Part shown: positions 8,926-17,914 of the stretch, piece by piece
Numbering within the stretch: position 1 is the stretch's first letter
How the letters are laid out: each line of letters begins with the position of its first letter
Assembly (NCBI GenBank): GCA_035541255.1
Contig: DATKNR010000093.1
Span: 17,705-81,704 of the forward strand
Direction: 5' to 3'
Source: JOPF136 sp035541255
GTDB lineage: Bacteria; Acidobacteriota; Terriglobia; Acidiferrales; UBA7541
DNA length: 64,000 bases
The notes under the pieces: generated by a model
What the model was told of the DNA's origin: nothing
Seen by the model: the letters and a program-made list of their open reading frames with translations, nothing else
Databases searched by the model: none
Position numbers and translations under genes: made by a program

Positions 8926-10626
8926 CTAATTCGTACCCGCGGCTTTCAACATCGCTTCGCGTTTGGCCTTGAACTCCGCGCCCGGTTTCCACTGCGGCAT
9001 CTTCTTATTGTCAGCAATGCGATAGCCGACCAGGAAATAGAGCTGCATGTCCTGCACGGCCCCGGAAAGGTCCCAGTCCGATTTAATGACGTCGGAGGGT
9101 TTGTGGTAGTCCTCGCGGGTGTAGCGCTGGCGCTGCTGGACTCCCCAGTCCTCCGGCCGTCCGATGTAATCCACACCGCCTTCGGGATCGAAGGCGGGCA
9201 CACCTTCGCGGACAAAATTGAAATGGTCGGAGCGGTAGAACAATCCCTTCTCGGGTTCCTGGTCCGGCTTCACGGTGCGGCCCATTTCCTGGGCGGCTGA
9301 ATCGACCACCGCGTCGATGGTCGAGCTGCCGCGGCCGATCTGGATGATGTCGCGCGTGGGCCCCAGGGCATTCATTACGTCCATGTTGATATCCGCGGCG
9401 GTGTCCACCAGCGGATAGAGAGGATGCTCGGAGTAATACTGAGAGCCGAGCAGGCCCTGCTCCTCCGCAGTGACGGCAAGAAAGAGGATGGAGCGCCGCG
9501 TAGGGATGGTGAGCTGCTTGAAGGCGCGCGCCATCTCGATGAGCGCGCCGACGCCGGAGGCGTTGTCGAGCGCGCCGTGATAAATCCTGTCGCCGTTGAC
9601 GGCCGGGCCGATGCCGAAGTGATCCCAGTGCGCGGTGTAAATCACGAATTCCTTGTTCCGCTTGGGATCGCTGCCGGTGAGCTTGGCCGCCACGTTGTTT
9701 GACTCGACCGTGCGCAGCTTGTTGTGAATCTGGATGGACGCGCGGATTCCGAGCGGCAGGGGATGAAAGTCGCGGCTCATGGCCGCCTGCTTCATGGCAG
9801 CGAAATCCTTGCCCGCCATCTTGAAAAGGATCTGGGCCTGATCGAGAGTGATCCATCCCTCCACGGCCGCGCGGCCCATGTTCTTGTCCGCATGGGCGAG
9901 GGTGAACCGTTCGCCGCCCTGCAGCGCCACCACGGCCCAGGGATATCCCGCCGGGCCGGTCTCATGGACGATGAGGCAACCCGCAGCGCCGAGTTCCGCC
10001 GCTTTCTCGTATTTGTAGGTCCAGCGGCCGTAATATTTCATGGCTTTGCCGCCGAAGAGCGAAGCGTCTTCGTAGCCTGGATCGTTCACCAGCACGACGA
10101 GCATTTTTCCCTTCAGGTCGGCGCCCTTGAAGTCGTCCCAGTGATATTCAGGCGCGGTGATGCCGTAGCCGGCGAACACCAGGTCCGCGTCCACGGAGAC
10201 ATCGGGGATCTCGCGCTTCGTCCAGGCGACGAAGTCCTCGCGCGGCTTGAGCGTGACGGTCTTCTTCGGATGGGCCTGGTCGGTAAGGGTGAGCGCCATC
10301 CCCGGGTCCGGCGTGATTCCCACGAGCGTTACCTTCTGCACGAAGGTTCCGTCGGGATTGCCGGGTTCGAGGGAGAGCGCGCGAAACTGGTCTTCAATAT
10401 ATTTCACGGTCAGCTCTTCACCCCTGGTACCCGGGGCGCGGCCTTCGTATTCGTCGGAGGAAAGTGTGCGGATATGGGCGAGCAGGTCAGGCGCGCTGAA
10501 GCTTTTCAGCGCGGCCTCGGGCGGGCTGGGCTCAGGAAGCGTGGAGCAGGCGGCGAGAGCGAGAGCAACCAATGCCGCGGAGCAATACACCACCCTTCGA
10601 CGCGCGGCTGGCTGGGTTGGGGTCAT
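8926..10626 (-). CDS. M28-family metallopeptidase, lipoprotein
   Basis: This ~566-residue protein starts at MTPTQPAARRR. An ATG 69 bases further upstream is in frame but adds no signal-like sequence. A lipoprotein signal ends in the lipobox LAAC (Cys27), so the protein is probably lipid-anchored in the periplasm or outer membrane. A PA-type insert (about residues 140-290) precedes and interrupts the catalytic part. The zinc-peptidase motifs of clan MH are present in order: YTAHWDHFG, GALDNASGVG, VTAEEQGLLGS and a late YRSDHFNF. M28 enzymes are di-zinc aminopeptidases or carboxypeptidases that trim peptides. It is convergent with the STAS gene. The substrate is unknown. Confidence 0.88.
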   Translation of the reverse strand: MTPTQPAARRRVVYCSAALVALALAACSTLPEPSPPEAALKSFSAPDLLAHIRTLSSDEYEGRAPGTRGEELTVKYIEDQFRALSLEPGNPDGTFVQKVTLVGITPDPGMALTLTDQAHPKKTVTLKPREDFVAWTKREIPDVSVDADLVFAGYGITAPEYHWDDFKGADLKGKMLVVLVNDPGYEDASLFGGKAMKYYGRWTYKYEKAAELGAAGCLIVHETGPAGYPWAVVALQGGERFTLAHADKNMGRAAVEGWITLDQAQILFKMAGKDFAAMKQAAMSRDFHPLPLGIRASIQIHNKLRTVESNNVAAKLTGSDPKRNKEFVIYTAHWDHFGIGPAVNGDRIYHGALDNASGVGALIEMARAFKQLTIPTRRSILFLAVTAEEQGLLGSQYYSEHPLYPLVDTAADINMDVMNALGPTRDIIQIGRGSSTIDAVVDSAAQEMGRTVKPDQEPEKGLFYRSDHFNFVREGVPAFDPEGGVDYIGRPEDWGVQQRQRYTREDYHKPSDVIKSDWDLSGAVQDMQLYFLVGYRIADNKKMPQWKPGAEFKAKREAMLKAAGTN

Positions 10627-10724
10627 GCGCGCATCTCCTGGAGCCCGAACGGTTCGGGACCAGGCGAATCTTACTGCGGGGCGGGCAGATTGCAATACCG
10701 GAGAATCCGCAGGAAAATCGCGGT

Positions 10725-10931
10725 ATGTTCCAGCCGGGACAATCCGTTCGCGTGAATCTGGCCGGCATGCGCGTGAACAAAGTGACGTTTCAGGCTGCCG
10801 TGACCGATGCCGTGGGACATATCGTGCGGCAGGTGTCGGAAGAGCCGCCGGTTTACCTTGTCCGGCTGCTGTTTTCCTTCCGGGGCGTGGACGAGGTGGA
10901 AGTGCCTGCCGAACGTATCAAAGCATCGTAG
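10725..10931 (+). CDS. Small hypothetical protein, SH3-barrel-like
   Basis: This 68-residue protein starts at ATG 10725 (MFQPGQSVRVNLAG). The frame is open further upstream, but that part overlaps the peptidase start region and has no family look. The alternating beta pattern, an early PGQSVRV loop and the ending VEVPAERI resemble small SH3-like barrels that read '...GxxVRV...V...Y.V.F...EVxVxxxxI'. There is no export signal. It lies between the divergent M28 gene and the transaminase pair at 11017. Function not recognised; coding status is moderately likely. Confidence 0.5.
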   Translation: MFQPGQSVRVNLAGMRVNKVTFQAAVTDAVGHIVRQVSEEPPVYLVRLLFSFRGVDEVEVPAERIKAS

Positions 10932-11016
10932 CGCCCGCCTGGGAACGCAAGGCGCAAACACCGGTGCCCCGCGGCGTGGCTGCGTTAGAATGGAACGGTA
11001 ACTCCCGGAGCCGCGG

Positions 11017-11892
11017 ATGATTCATCGCTACATCTATCACAACGACCAGCTGCTTCCCATCGAGCAGGTTCGCCTGTCGCCAGGACAGGCCGGGCTGCTG
11101 AACGGGTTCGGGCTGTTCACCACGCTGCGGGTGTTTTCCGGGGAGCCGTTTGCGTTTGAGCGGCACTGGCGGAGGCTGGAGAAAGACGCGGAGCGAGTGG
11201 GCCTGCCGATGCCGGAACCGGCGGAGATCGTGCGCGCGCGGCTGGGCGAGGTGATCCGCGCGAATGAAGTGCGTGAAGGGACCGCGCGGATCTACGCGGT
11301 TTACAACCGCATTGGATTTTGGCGCAGCGACGAGCCCGCACCCGACGTCGATCTGATTCTCTACACAGCGGGCCTGCCGCCCCATCGCGAGCCGGCGCGG
11401 CTGGCGCTTCGTCCCGGCGGACGCTTCGCCGGCTCGCCCATTTGCAGCGTGAAGACCACGGCATGGCTGAACAACGTGTGGAATCTGGGCGAGGCTCAGA
11501 AGGCCGGATTTGATGAGGTGATCCTGCTGAACGAACGCGGCGAGGTGGCGGAATGCACCGCGGCCAACGTGTTTGCCGTGGCGGGCGGGCGCGTGCTCAC
11601 GCCGCCGCTTACTTCGGGCTGCCTGGAAGGAGTGACGCGCGGCGTGCTGCTGGAACTCGCGCCGCAACTGGGGATTCCGATGGAGGAGCGCACGCTGAAG
11701 CCGGAAGACTTACGGCGGGCCGATGAGCTGTTCATCTCCTCGACGAACCGGAATCTGATTGGCGTAGGCACGCTCGAAGAGCACACGTACGCGGGCGCGC
11801 CGGGCCCGATTACGCGGCGTCTGGAAGAAGCGTTCGCCGGGTACGTTGCCGACTACATCGCGAAGGCTGCCGCGGCTCCTGTCCGCCGGTAA
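11017..11892 (+). CDS. Class IV aminotransferase (branched-chain transaminase / ADC-lyase family)
   Basis: This 291-residue fold-type IV PLP enzyme carries the Schiff-base lysine in SVKTTAWLNN (Lys146). The characteristic stretch EVAECTAANVF runs about residues 177-187, followed by TPPLTSGCLEGVTR, which binds the PLP phosphate. Family members include branched-chain amino-acid transaminase, D-amino-acid transaminase and 4-amino-4-deoxychorismate lyase; sequence alone does not decide between them here. The length is typical. The stop lies three bases before the serC-like gene, so the two are probably co-transcribed amino-acid biosynthesis genes. Confidence 0.85.
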   Translation: MIHRYIYHNDQLLPIEQVRLSPGQAGLLNGFGLFTTLRVFSGEPFAFERHWRRLEKDAERVGLPMPEPAEIVRARLGEVIRANEVREGTARIYAVYNRIGFWRSDEPAPDVDLILYTAGLPPHREPARLALRPGGRFAGSPICSVKTTAWLNNVWNLGEAQKAGFDEVILLNERGEVAECTAANVFAVAGGRVLTPPLTSGCLEGVTRGVLLELAPQLGIPMEERTLKPEDLRRADELFISSTNRNLIGVGTLEEHTYAGAPGPITRRLEEAFAGYVADYIAKAAAAPVRR

Positions 11893-11895
11893 CGA

Positions 11896-13011
11896 TTGAC
11901 CGGACCCGTGACGAAACGCCTGTACAACTTCGGAGCAGGGCCGGGAGCGCTGCCGCTGCCGGTGCTGGAGGAAATCCAGCGCGACCTGGTGACGCATCCG
12001 GAGATCGGCGCATCGGTGCTGGAGGTGAGCCACCGGTCGAAGTGGTTTGAGGGCGTGCTCGCCACCACCGAATACAGCCTGCGCACGCTGCTGGGCATCC
12101 CCACGGAATACTCCGTGCTGTTCCTGCAGGGAGGCGCTTCGCTGCAGTTCTCGATGGTGCCGATGAATCTCGCGAGCCGCAGCGGACCCGGGCCGGACTA
12201 CGTGGTGACCGGCGCATGGGGCGAAAAAGCGCTGGCCGAAGCGCAGAAGTTCGCACACGCACGCGCCGCCTGGAGCGGAAAGGCGTCCAATTTTGTGCGC
12301 ACTCCCACGCCGCACGAGCCGGAGTACGCATCCGACGCGGCGTACGTACACTACACTTCGAACGAGACCATCCAGGGAGTGGAGTTTTTCGACCCGCCTT
12401 CGACGGGATATGCGCCGCTGGTGTGCGACGCCTCGTCGGATTTCCTGTCGCGGCCGATGGACGTGAAGCGCCACGCGCTGATTTACGCGGGAGCGCAAAA
12501 GAATGCGGGGCCGGCGGGCGTCACGATCGTGATCCTCCGAAGCGATCTGCTGGACCGCGTGCCCGAGGGGCTGCCCGCCACGCTCGACTACCGGCTGATG
12601 GCTCGCGAGCACTCGCACTACAACACGCCGCCGGTGTTTGCGGTCTACGTGGCGGGATTGGTGGCGCGCTGGCTGTTGGAGACGATCGGCGGCCTGGAAA
12701 AAATGGAGGAGATCAACCGGCGCAAGGCGCAAATCGTGTACGAAGCGCTGGACGCGGCTCCCGGCTTCTACCGCACGCATGCGGAGCCGGCCTGCCGGTC
12801 GCGGATGAACGTGACGTTCCGCCTGCCGGACGACAATACGGAAGCGGCGTTCCTGGCGGAAGCGAAATCACGGGGGATGATCGAGCTGAAAGGGCACCGC
12901 TCGGTGGGAGGCATCCGCATTTCGCTGTACAACGCGGTGGCGATGGAAGCGGCCGGGGCGATTGCGGGATTTCTCAGAGAATTTGCCGCGGCGCGCGCGG
13001 CACGCGTCTGA
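11896..13011 (+). CDS. serC: Phosphoserine aminotransferase
   Basis: This enzyme of ~371 residues converts 3-phosphohydroxypyruvate and glutamate to phosphoserine in serine biosynthesis, and also acts in pyridoxal phosphate biosynthesis in some bacteria. Diagnostic parts are the N-terminus YNFGAGPGALP, the cofactor region LFLQGGASLQF, and the Schiff-base lysine in YAGAQKNAGPAG (near residue 202). The start is uncertain: TTG at 11896 leaves a three-base gap after the preceding transaminase, while GTG at 11908 gives an N-terminus (KRLYNFGAGPG) closer to the family. It is convergent with fabV, eight bases away. Confidence 0.9.
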   Translation: MTGPVTKRLYNFGAGPGALPLPVLEEIQRDLVTHPEIGASVLEVSHRSKWFEGVLATTEYSLRTLLGIPTEYSVLFLQGGASLQFSMVPMNLASRSGPGPDYVVTGAWGEKALAEAQKFAHARAAWSGKASNFVRTPTPHEPEYASDAAYVHYTSNETIQGVEFFDPPSTGYAPLVCDASSDFLSRPMDVKRHALIYAGAQKNAGPAGVTIVILRSDLLDRVPEGLPATLDYRLMAREHSHYNTPPVFAVYVAGLVARWLLETIGGLEKMEEINRRKAQIVYEALDAAPGFYRTHAEPACRSRMNVTFRLPDDNTEAAFLAEAKSRGMIELKGHRSVGGIRISLYNAVAMEAAGAIAGFLREFAAARAARV

Positions 13012-13019
13012 CGGCGGAG

Positions 13020-14219
13020 CTACCAGCGGACGTCGGTTTCCACGGGCCTTGAGTAGTCCACGCCGTCCACGTCGAATCCGAACAGGTTCTTGAACCCGCG
13101 GTCGAATCCAGCGAAATCGGAAATCTGGAGCAGATTTTCCGAGGTGACCTGGGGCCAGAGAGTGCCCACCTCGGCCTGCACGTCGGCGCGCATTTCACGG
13201 TCGTCCAGGCGGATGCGGCGCGCGCTGTCCGTCGCGGGCGGTTTGCCCGGCACCAGAATTTCCAGAAACAGACGGCGCATCTGCGCGGCGGCGTCTTCGT
13301 CGAGCTGCTTCTGCTTCATCACTTTGAAGAGCAGGCTCATATAGAGGGGGACGACGGGGATGGCGGCCGAGGCCTGCGTGACGATGGCTTTGTTCACGGA
13401 AATCCAGGCGCGGCCCTGGAAGCGGCCGGCGAGCAGCGCGTCGAGTTCGGCCGCTGTTTTTTCCAGGTCGAGCTTCGCGCGGCCAATGGTCCCGTCCCAA
13501 TAGATGGGCCAAGTGAGGGTGGGGCCGATGTAGGAATAGGCCACGGTGCGCGCGCCCTCGGCCAGCAGCCCCTCCGCGGCCAGAGTTTCGATCCAGAATT
13601 TCCAATCTTCGCCCCCCATCACGGCCACGGTATCCGAGATCTCCTGGTCCGTGGCCGGCTGCACGGTGATTTCCTGAATCTTTTTCGAACTGAGGTCGAC
13701 GGTTTTGTTCGTATACGGTTTTCCAATCGGCTTCAGTACCGAGTTGTGGACAACGCCGGTGCGCGGATGCTGGCGTTTGGGAGAGGCCAGGCTGTACACG
13801 ATCAGATCCACGGGGCCCAGCTCGCGCTTCAGGATTTCGCAGGCGGCACGCTTTGCATCGTCGGAGAATGCGTCGCCATTCAGGCTGGCGGCGCGCAGGC
13901 CGTCGCGTTGCGCCAGACGATGGAATGCGGCGGTGTTGTACCAGCCGGCCGTGGCAGTGCGGTCGCCTTCAGGAGCGCGCTCGAAGAAGACGCCGAGGGT
14001 GCCTGCGCCGTAGCCCCAGGCGAGCGCGACGCGCGAGGCCAGCCCGTAGCCGGTGGAGCCGCCGATCACGAGCGCGTTGCGGATGCCGGATCGGCGTGCT
14101 CCGCCCGTGGCCGCAGCCACAGCGGCCACCTGGCTCTCCACGTTTCGCGCACAACCCTGCGGATGGGCGTTAACGCAAATGAATCCGCGGGACTTCTGGT
14201 TCACCACCTGTTGCGGCAT
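13020..14219 (-). CDS. fabV: Trans-2-enoyl-ACP/CoA reductase FabV
   Basis: This 399-residue protein matches FabV in length and motifs. The dinucleotide-binding loop is VIGGSTGYGLASR (about residues 50-62). The active-site tyrosine and lysine have the FabV-type Y-x8-K spacing in YWDGTIGRAK (about residues 240-249), longer than the Y-x6-K of FabI. It also has the FabV-characteristic LYMSLLFKVMKQK stretch. FabV performs the NADH-dependent last reduction step of fatty-acid elongation and is typically insensitive to triclosan, in contrast to FabI. A TAGAAT-like -10 (plus-strand 14295-14300) lies about 75 bases upstream. Confidence 0.93.
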   Translation of the reverse strand: MPQQVVNQKSRGFICVNAHPQGCARNVESQVAAVAAATGGARRSGIRNALVIGGSTGYGLASRVALAWGYGAGTLGVFFERAPEGDRTATAGWYNTAAFHRLAQRDGLRAASLNGDAFSDDAKRAACEILKRELGPVDLIVYSLASPKRQHPRTGVVHNSVLKPIGKPYTNKTVDLSSKKIQEITVQPATDQEISDTVAVMGGEDWKFWIETLAAEGLLAEGARTVAYSYIGPTLTWPIYWDGTIGRAKLDLEKTAAELDALLAGRFQGRAWISVNKAIVTQASAAIPVVPLYMSLLFKVMKQKQLDEDAAAQMRRLFLEILVPGKPPATDSARRIRLDDREMRADVQAEVGTLWPQVTSENLLQISDFAGFDRGFKNLFGFDVDGVDYSRPVETDVRW

Positions 14220-14323
14220 GCGTGTTGCCTTTTCTCGCGCGGACCTCAGAACGAAAGCCGGCCTCGTCCGCGATTTCGCCGCGCGCAGTTTATCATTCTA
14301 TGTTCGGCTCCAGCCGGCTGATT

Positions 14324-14335
14324 CCGAGAACTCGG
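14324..14335. promoter_or_regulatory. Inverted repeat upstream of fabV
   Basis: CCGAG-AA-CTCGG forms a perfect 5+2+5 inverted repeat in the 260-base gap between the divergent fabV and class V aminotransferase genes. It lies upstream of a TAGAAT-like -10 for fabV. It could be an operator, but it is short and unsupported by a second copy. Confidence 0.25.
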
Positions 14336-14479
14336 TGACCGATCTGCGAAAGGGTCGGATCGCCCGATTCTGGCCAAATTGACGGTAACCCCGAGATACC
14401 GGCGAGTGTCTAATCCTCGCGGCTTGTTCCATCAGGCTATGCGCGTACGAGGCGGCGCGTCCCGGCGCGGAGGCGATGA

Positions 14480-15679
14480 GTGGAAGACGAACTCAGACAC
14501 TGGCGCGACGACACTCCCGGATGCGCGGATCGCGTCCATCTGAATAATGCGGGCGCGGGCCTGATGCCCCGGTGCGTGCTGGAGGCAATGACCGCGCATC
14601 TCGAGCGCGAAGCCCACATGGGCGGCTACGAGAGTGCCGACGCTGCCGCGGCCGGCGCTGTCGAAGCGTATGCGTCCGTGGCCGCGCTCCTGGGCGCCCA
14701 GCCGCGCAATATTGCAGTGGTTGAGAATTCCACGGTCGGATTTTTCCAGGCCTTATCCGCCTTCGACTTCCGTCCCAGGGACGTGATCCTTACCACGCGA
14801 AACGACTACATCTCGAACCAGCTCGCCTATCTCTCGCTCGCGCGGCGCCGGGGCGTGGAAATCCGGCGCGCCGAGGACCAGCCTTCGGGGGGAGTGGACC
14901 CGCAATCGGTGCGCGAGCATTTGCGCGACGCACGCGTGCGTCTTCTGGCCGTTACGTGGGTGCCGACCAATTCCGGGCTGATTCAACCCGTCGAAGCACT
15001 TGGCGAAATCGCCGAGGCCGCCGGCGTGCCCTATTTGATCGACGCCTGCCAGGCGGCCGGCGAACTGCCCATTGATGTGGGGCGCCTGCGTTGCGATTTT
15101 CTTTCCGCCACCGGACGGAAATTCCTTCGCGGCCCGCGCGGCATCGGCTTTCTGTACGTATCCGACCGCGCGCTGCGCCGCGGCGACTCTCCTCTCTACA
15201 TCGACATGCGAGGCGCCCAGTGGAAGACGGCGGACGAATTTGAACTGGCGCCGGATGCACGCCGCTTTGAGAACTGGGAGTTCGCCTACTGTCTAATCCT
15301 GGGGCTGGGCGAGGCGGCGCGGTACGCCGCGCGCGTCGGCGTGGAGCGCGGGGGCCGGCGCGCCCGCGAACTCGCATCCGGCCTTCGCGCTGATCTCGCC
15401 GCGATTCCCGGATTCCGCGTGCTCGACCGGGGAGCTGAGCTCGCTCCTCTGGTGACCGTGGAGGTTCCGGGCTGGAAATCTCCCGCCCTCGTGGACTACC
15501 TGCGCGCCCGGAAAATCAACACTTCGGCGACACTTCGGGAATTCGCCGTGATCGACATGGACGAAAAACGCGCCACTACTGCTCTTCGCATTTCTCCGCA
15601 TTATTACAACACCACAGCGGAACTTAGCGCGCTGCTCGACGCGCTCCGATCCCTTCCGCGCCAGCAAGTCGGCGGCTGA
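14480..15679 (+). CDS. Class V aminotransferase (cysteine desulfurase / isopenicillin-N-epimerase-like)
   Basis: This 399-residue fold-type I PLP enzyme starts at GTG 14480, which has a GGAGG ribosome-binding site seven bases upstream. Family features are HLNNAGAGLMP at the N-terminus, the PLP aspartate in LIDACQAAGELP (near residue 188) and the Schiff-base lysine in SATGRKFLRGPRG (Lys214). The small region expected to hold the catalytic cysteine of SufS/IscS desulfurases is not evident, so a group I desulfurase role is unlikely. Epimerase, selenocysteine-lyase-like or kynureninase-like activity are alternatives. It stands alone on its strand, before the secreted protein at 15789. Confidence 0.82.
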   Translation: MEDELRHWRDDTPGCADRVHLNNAGAGLMPRCVLEAMTAHLEREAHMGGYESADAAAAGAVEAYASVAALLGAQPRNIAVVENSTVGFFQALSAFDFRPRDVILTTRNDYISNQLAYLSLARRRGVEIRRAEDQPSGGVDPQSVREHLRDARVRLLAVTWVPTNSGLIQPVEALGEIAEAAGVPYLIDACQAAGELPIDVGRLRCDFLSATGRKFLRGPRGIGFLYVSDRALRRGDSPLYIDMRGAQWKTADEFELAPDARRFENWEFAYCLILGLGEAARYAARVGVERGGRRARELASGLRADLAAIPGFRVLDRGAELAPLVTVEVPGWKSPALVDYLRARKINTSATLREFAVIDMDEKRATTALRISPHYYNTTAELSALLDALRSLPRQQVGG

Positions 15680-15788
15680 AGTCCCCCGCACGCTTGCGCC
15701 GCGACAGGAAGGCGATTTACTCTGCGGCGCGGTTCGAGGCAGATTCCGGCGTCCGACGCCGGTCCGGCCGCGGCCAGGGAGATTGCCG

Positions 15789-17087
15789 ATGTCCACGAAG
15801 TACGCATTCCTCGCCGGATTGCTGGTATTCGCAGCATGGGGCGCCACGCGCGCCCAACAACCGCCCGCGGCAGCCGCGCGCCAGACCGAGGCCGACGAGT
15901 ACACGCGCTACGAGCTGCTGGCACCCGATACGGCGAGCTTCCGCATCTCCTACGAAGTGACGGCCACGACCGCCGGCGCCACGGTTTTCTACAATCCGAT
16001 CCGGAAGGGCAGCGCGGCGAGCGACGAATCTGTGTTCGACGCCGCCACGGGACAGCCGTTGCATTTCGAGGTGGTGAGCGGGGCCGATGCACGCAAGGAC
16101 CCGCTGCTGGCCGATGCCGACACCGAGACCGATTTCATCAAGATTACTCTCGCCCGGCCCGTCCCGCCGGAGGGCCAGGGCCGGCTGCTCATCCTGAAGA
16201 CTTACAAGGATGCAAAAAGCTACTACCGCGATGGCAACACCATCGTTTTCAACCGCCCGCTCGGAATCAAACGAAACAAAGTCGTATTGCCCGCGGGGTA
16301 CGAACTCATCGCCTGCAACGTGCCATCGCAGGTTTTCGCTGAGCCGGATGGCCGCATCGCCATCAGCTTTCTGAATGCCGGTCCCGCGGAGGCGCCGCTC
16401 GTGGTTCGCGGGGCGCCGGACGCCCAGACCGGTGCGGCCGCGGCTCCGCATCCGGCCACATCGGCGCGCAGCTGGGAGGCGCCGTTCGCCGGCGAAAGCG
16501 AGCGCCAGCGCATGGCTGAGCGTGCGCACCAGGATCGCGATATCGTCTACTTTTTGCAGCAGCCGGAGACGCATGCCTTCAGCCTGTATCACGACTACAC
16601 CGAAAGCCGTCCCGGCGCGGACAAATACCTGAACATCGTCCGCGAGGGCAGCACGGTTTCCGCGCCATCGGCCTACATCCTGGACACCGGCGAAAAGCTG
16701 ACCACGCGAATCATGACCGGTGCGGAGCTGGCCGCCGAGAAAATAGACGCAGGCGAACCCGTGAAGCCGGAGGCGCAAGTCGTGCTGATTCCATTTCCAG
16801 CGGTGAAGCAGGGTCAATCCACCCGCCTGCGTATCTCGGAAACCTACACGGCCCCGGTGAGTTACCGGCTGGATGGCGACGAGCTGGTGTTCGACCGCAG
16901 CTTCGGCAGGCCGCGCAATGCCGTGGTGCTCCCGGCAGGGTGGTATCTGACGGCGAGCGCGATTCCCGCGGTGGTCCGGCAGCTTCCTGATGGCCGCATC
17001 CGGCTGGATTACTGGAACGGCCGGCCGGATTCGATTGACGTGCTGATCAAAGCCCGGCGGCGCGTTGAAATCCAGCCAGCAAAGTAG
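15789..17087 (+). CDS. Secreted protein with two copies of a beta-rich domain
   Basis: This 432-residue protein has a Sec-type signal peptide (about residues 1-23, ending near ATRAQQ). ATG 15789 is preferred to the TTG six bases upstream because a GGGAGA sequence is spaced correctly. Two stretches align by eye: SYYRDGNTIVFNRPLG...VVLPAGYELIACNVPSQV (about residues 140-178) and SYRLDGDELVFDRSFG...VVLPAGWYLTASAIPAVV (about 358-396). Each is followed by a PDGRI segment, so the protein is an internal duplication joined by a linker. I recognise no enzyme motif. A periplasmic or surface role is inferred from the signal peptide. Confidence 0.75.
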   Translation: MSTKYAFLAGLLVFAAWGATRAQQPPAAAARQTEADEYTRYELLAPDTASFRISYEVTATTAGATVFYNPIRKGSAASDESVFDAATGQPLHFEVVSGADARKDPLLADADTETDFIKITLARPVPPEGQGRLLILKTYKDAKSYYRDGNTIVFNRPLGIKRNKVVLPAGYELIACNVPSQVFAEPDGRIAISFLNAGPAEAPLVVRGAPDAQTGAAAAPHPATSARSWEAPFAGESERQRMAERAHQDRDIVYFLQQPETHAFSLYHDYTESRPGADKYLNIVREGSTVSAPSAYILDTGEKLTTRIMTGAELAAEKIDAGEPVKPEAQVVLIPFPAVKQGQSTRLRISETYTAPVSYRLDGDELVFDRSFGRPRNAVVLPAGWYLTASAIPAVVRQLPDGRIRLDYWNGRPDSIDVLIKARRRVEIQPAK

Positions 17088-17098
17088 CCGGCACGCGG

Positions 17099-17836
17099 TC
17101 AGGGCTCTACTGCGTCAAGCGAAGATTCAGGGGAAGCATCCGGTCCCGCCTCGCCCGGCGCCTCGAGGTAACGTTCGGTTCGCGGCAGCCGCTCCGCAAT
17201 TCCCAGCCATCCCACGAGCAGCGTGACGGCGAAGAACGCGGCGAAGCGCACCCATGCCAGCGACGCGGGATCGAGGCCCAGCCGCCCGCCCAGCCGCCAC
17301 GCAGCCCAGGCGGCAAGCTGTGCCGGCACCACGGTCCAGGCGGCCACGTAGAACCACGCGCGCTCCGCGCCCTCGTTGCGCGTGGAGCGGCGGGCGCGCG
17401 GTGTCACGTCGAGGACGGTGCCGAGCACAATGGCGGCGGCCAGCGGATAGTAAAGCCAGCGATACAGGTCCGCCAAGCGCCACTGGCCCGTGGCCACGGC
17501 CAGGAGCAGCCCGAGAGCGTTGAGAGTAAACGGGACAAGCAGATCAATCCACGCGGCGGTGTAACAAACCACGCGATACCAGAGATTGGGCTGGTCCACT
17601 CCCCAGTAAGTGACGTAAGGCTGGAACTCGCAGCCAGGGAGCCGTCCCACGTGGCCGCGCCATGCGCAAACCGCGACGACCACAGCCAGCCACCATAAAT
17701 GTCGTGCGTCCGGGCCTTTGGCGTAGAGGGTGTAGGTGAGATTTCCCGGCAGTATGAAGAACACCCACACCCACAGCGGCACATGGAGTGCGCGATAGTA
17801 GGTCTTGTTCCGTTCCCGTTCGACGGCGCGTTTCAT
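17099..17836 (-). CDS. Multi-pass membrane protein of unknown function
   Basis: This 245-residue protein is rich in Trp and Tyr and has about six hydrophobic segments (roughly residues 20-38, 47-62, 85-115, 128-148, 163-185 and 196-215) with an acidic, proline-rich tail. There is no signal peptide beyond the first helix and no cofactor-binding pattern (the heme-type His pairs of quinol oxidases are absent). It is convergent with the secreted duplicated-domain gene (11-base gap) and ends upstream of nothing operon-like. Function not recognised. Confidence 0.65.
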   Translation of the reverse strand: MKRAVERERNKTYYRALHVPLWVWVFFILPGNLTYTLYAKGPDARHLWWLAVVVAVCAWRGHVGRLPGCEFQPYVTYWGVDQPNLWYRVVCYTAAWIDLLVPFTLNALGLLLAVATGQWRLADLYRWLYYPLAAAIVLGTVLDVTPRARRSTRNEGAERAWFYVAAWTVVPAQLAAWAAWRLGGRLGLDPASLAWVRFAAFFAVTLLVGWLGIAERLPRTERYLEAPGEAGPDASPESSLDAVEP

Positions 17837-17914
17837 TGCGTGAGCATTGTAGCGCGGGGAGGGATCTCGCCGCTCATCCCGTGGAATGAATCGCGCGCGG
17901 GAACAGGCGGCGCG

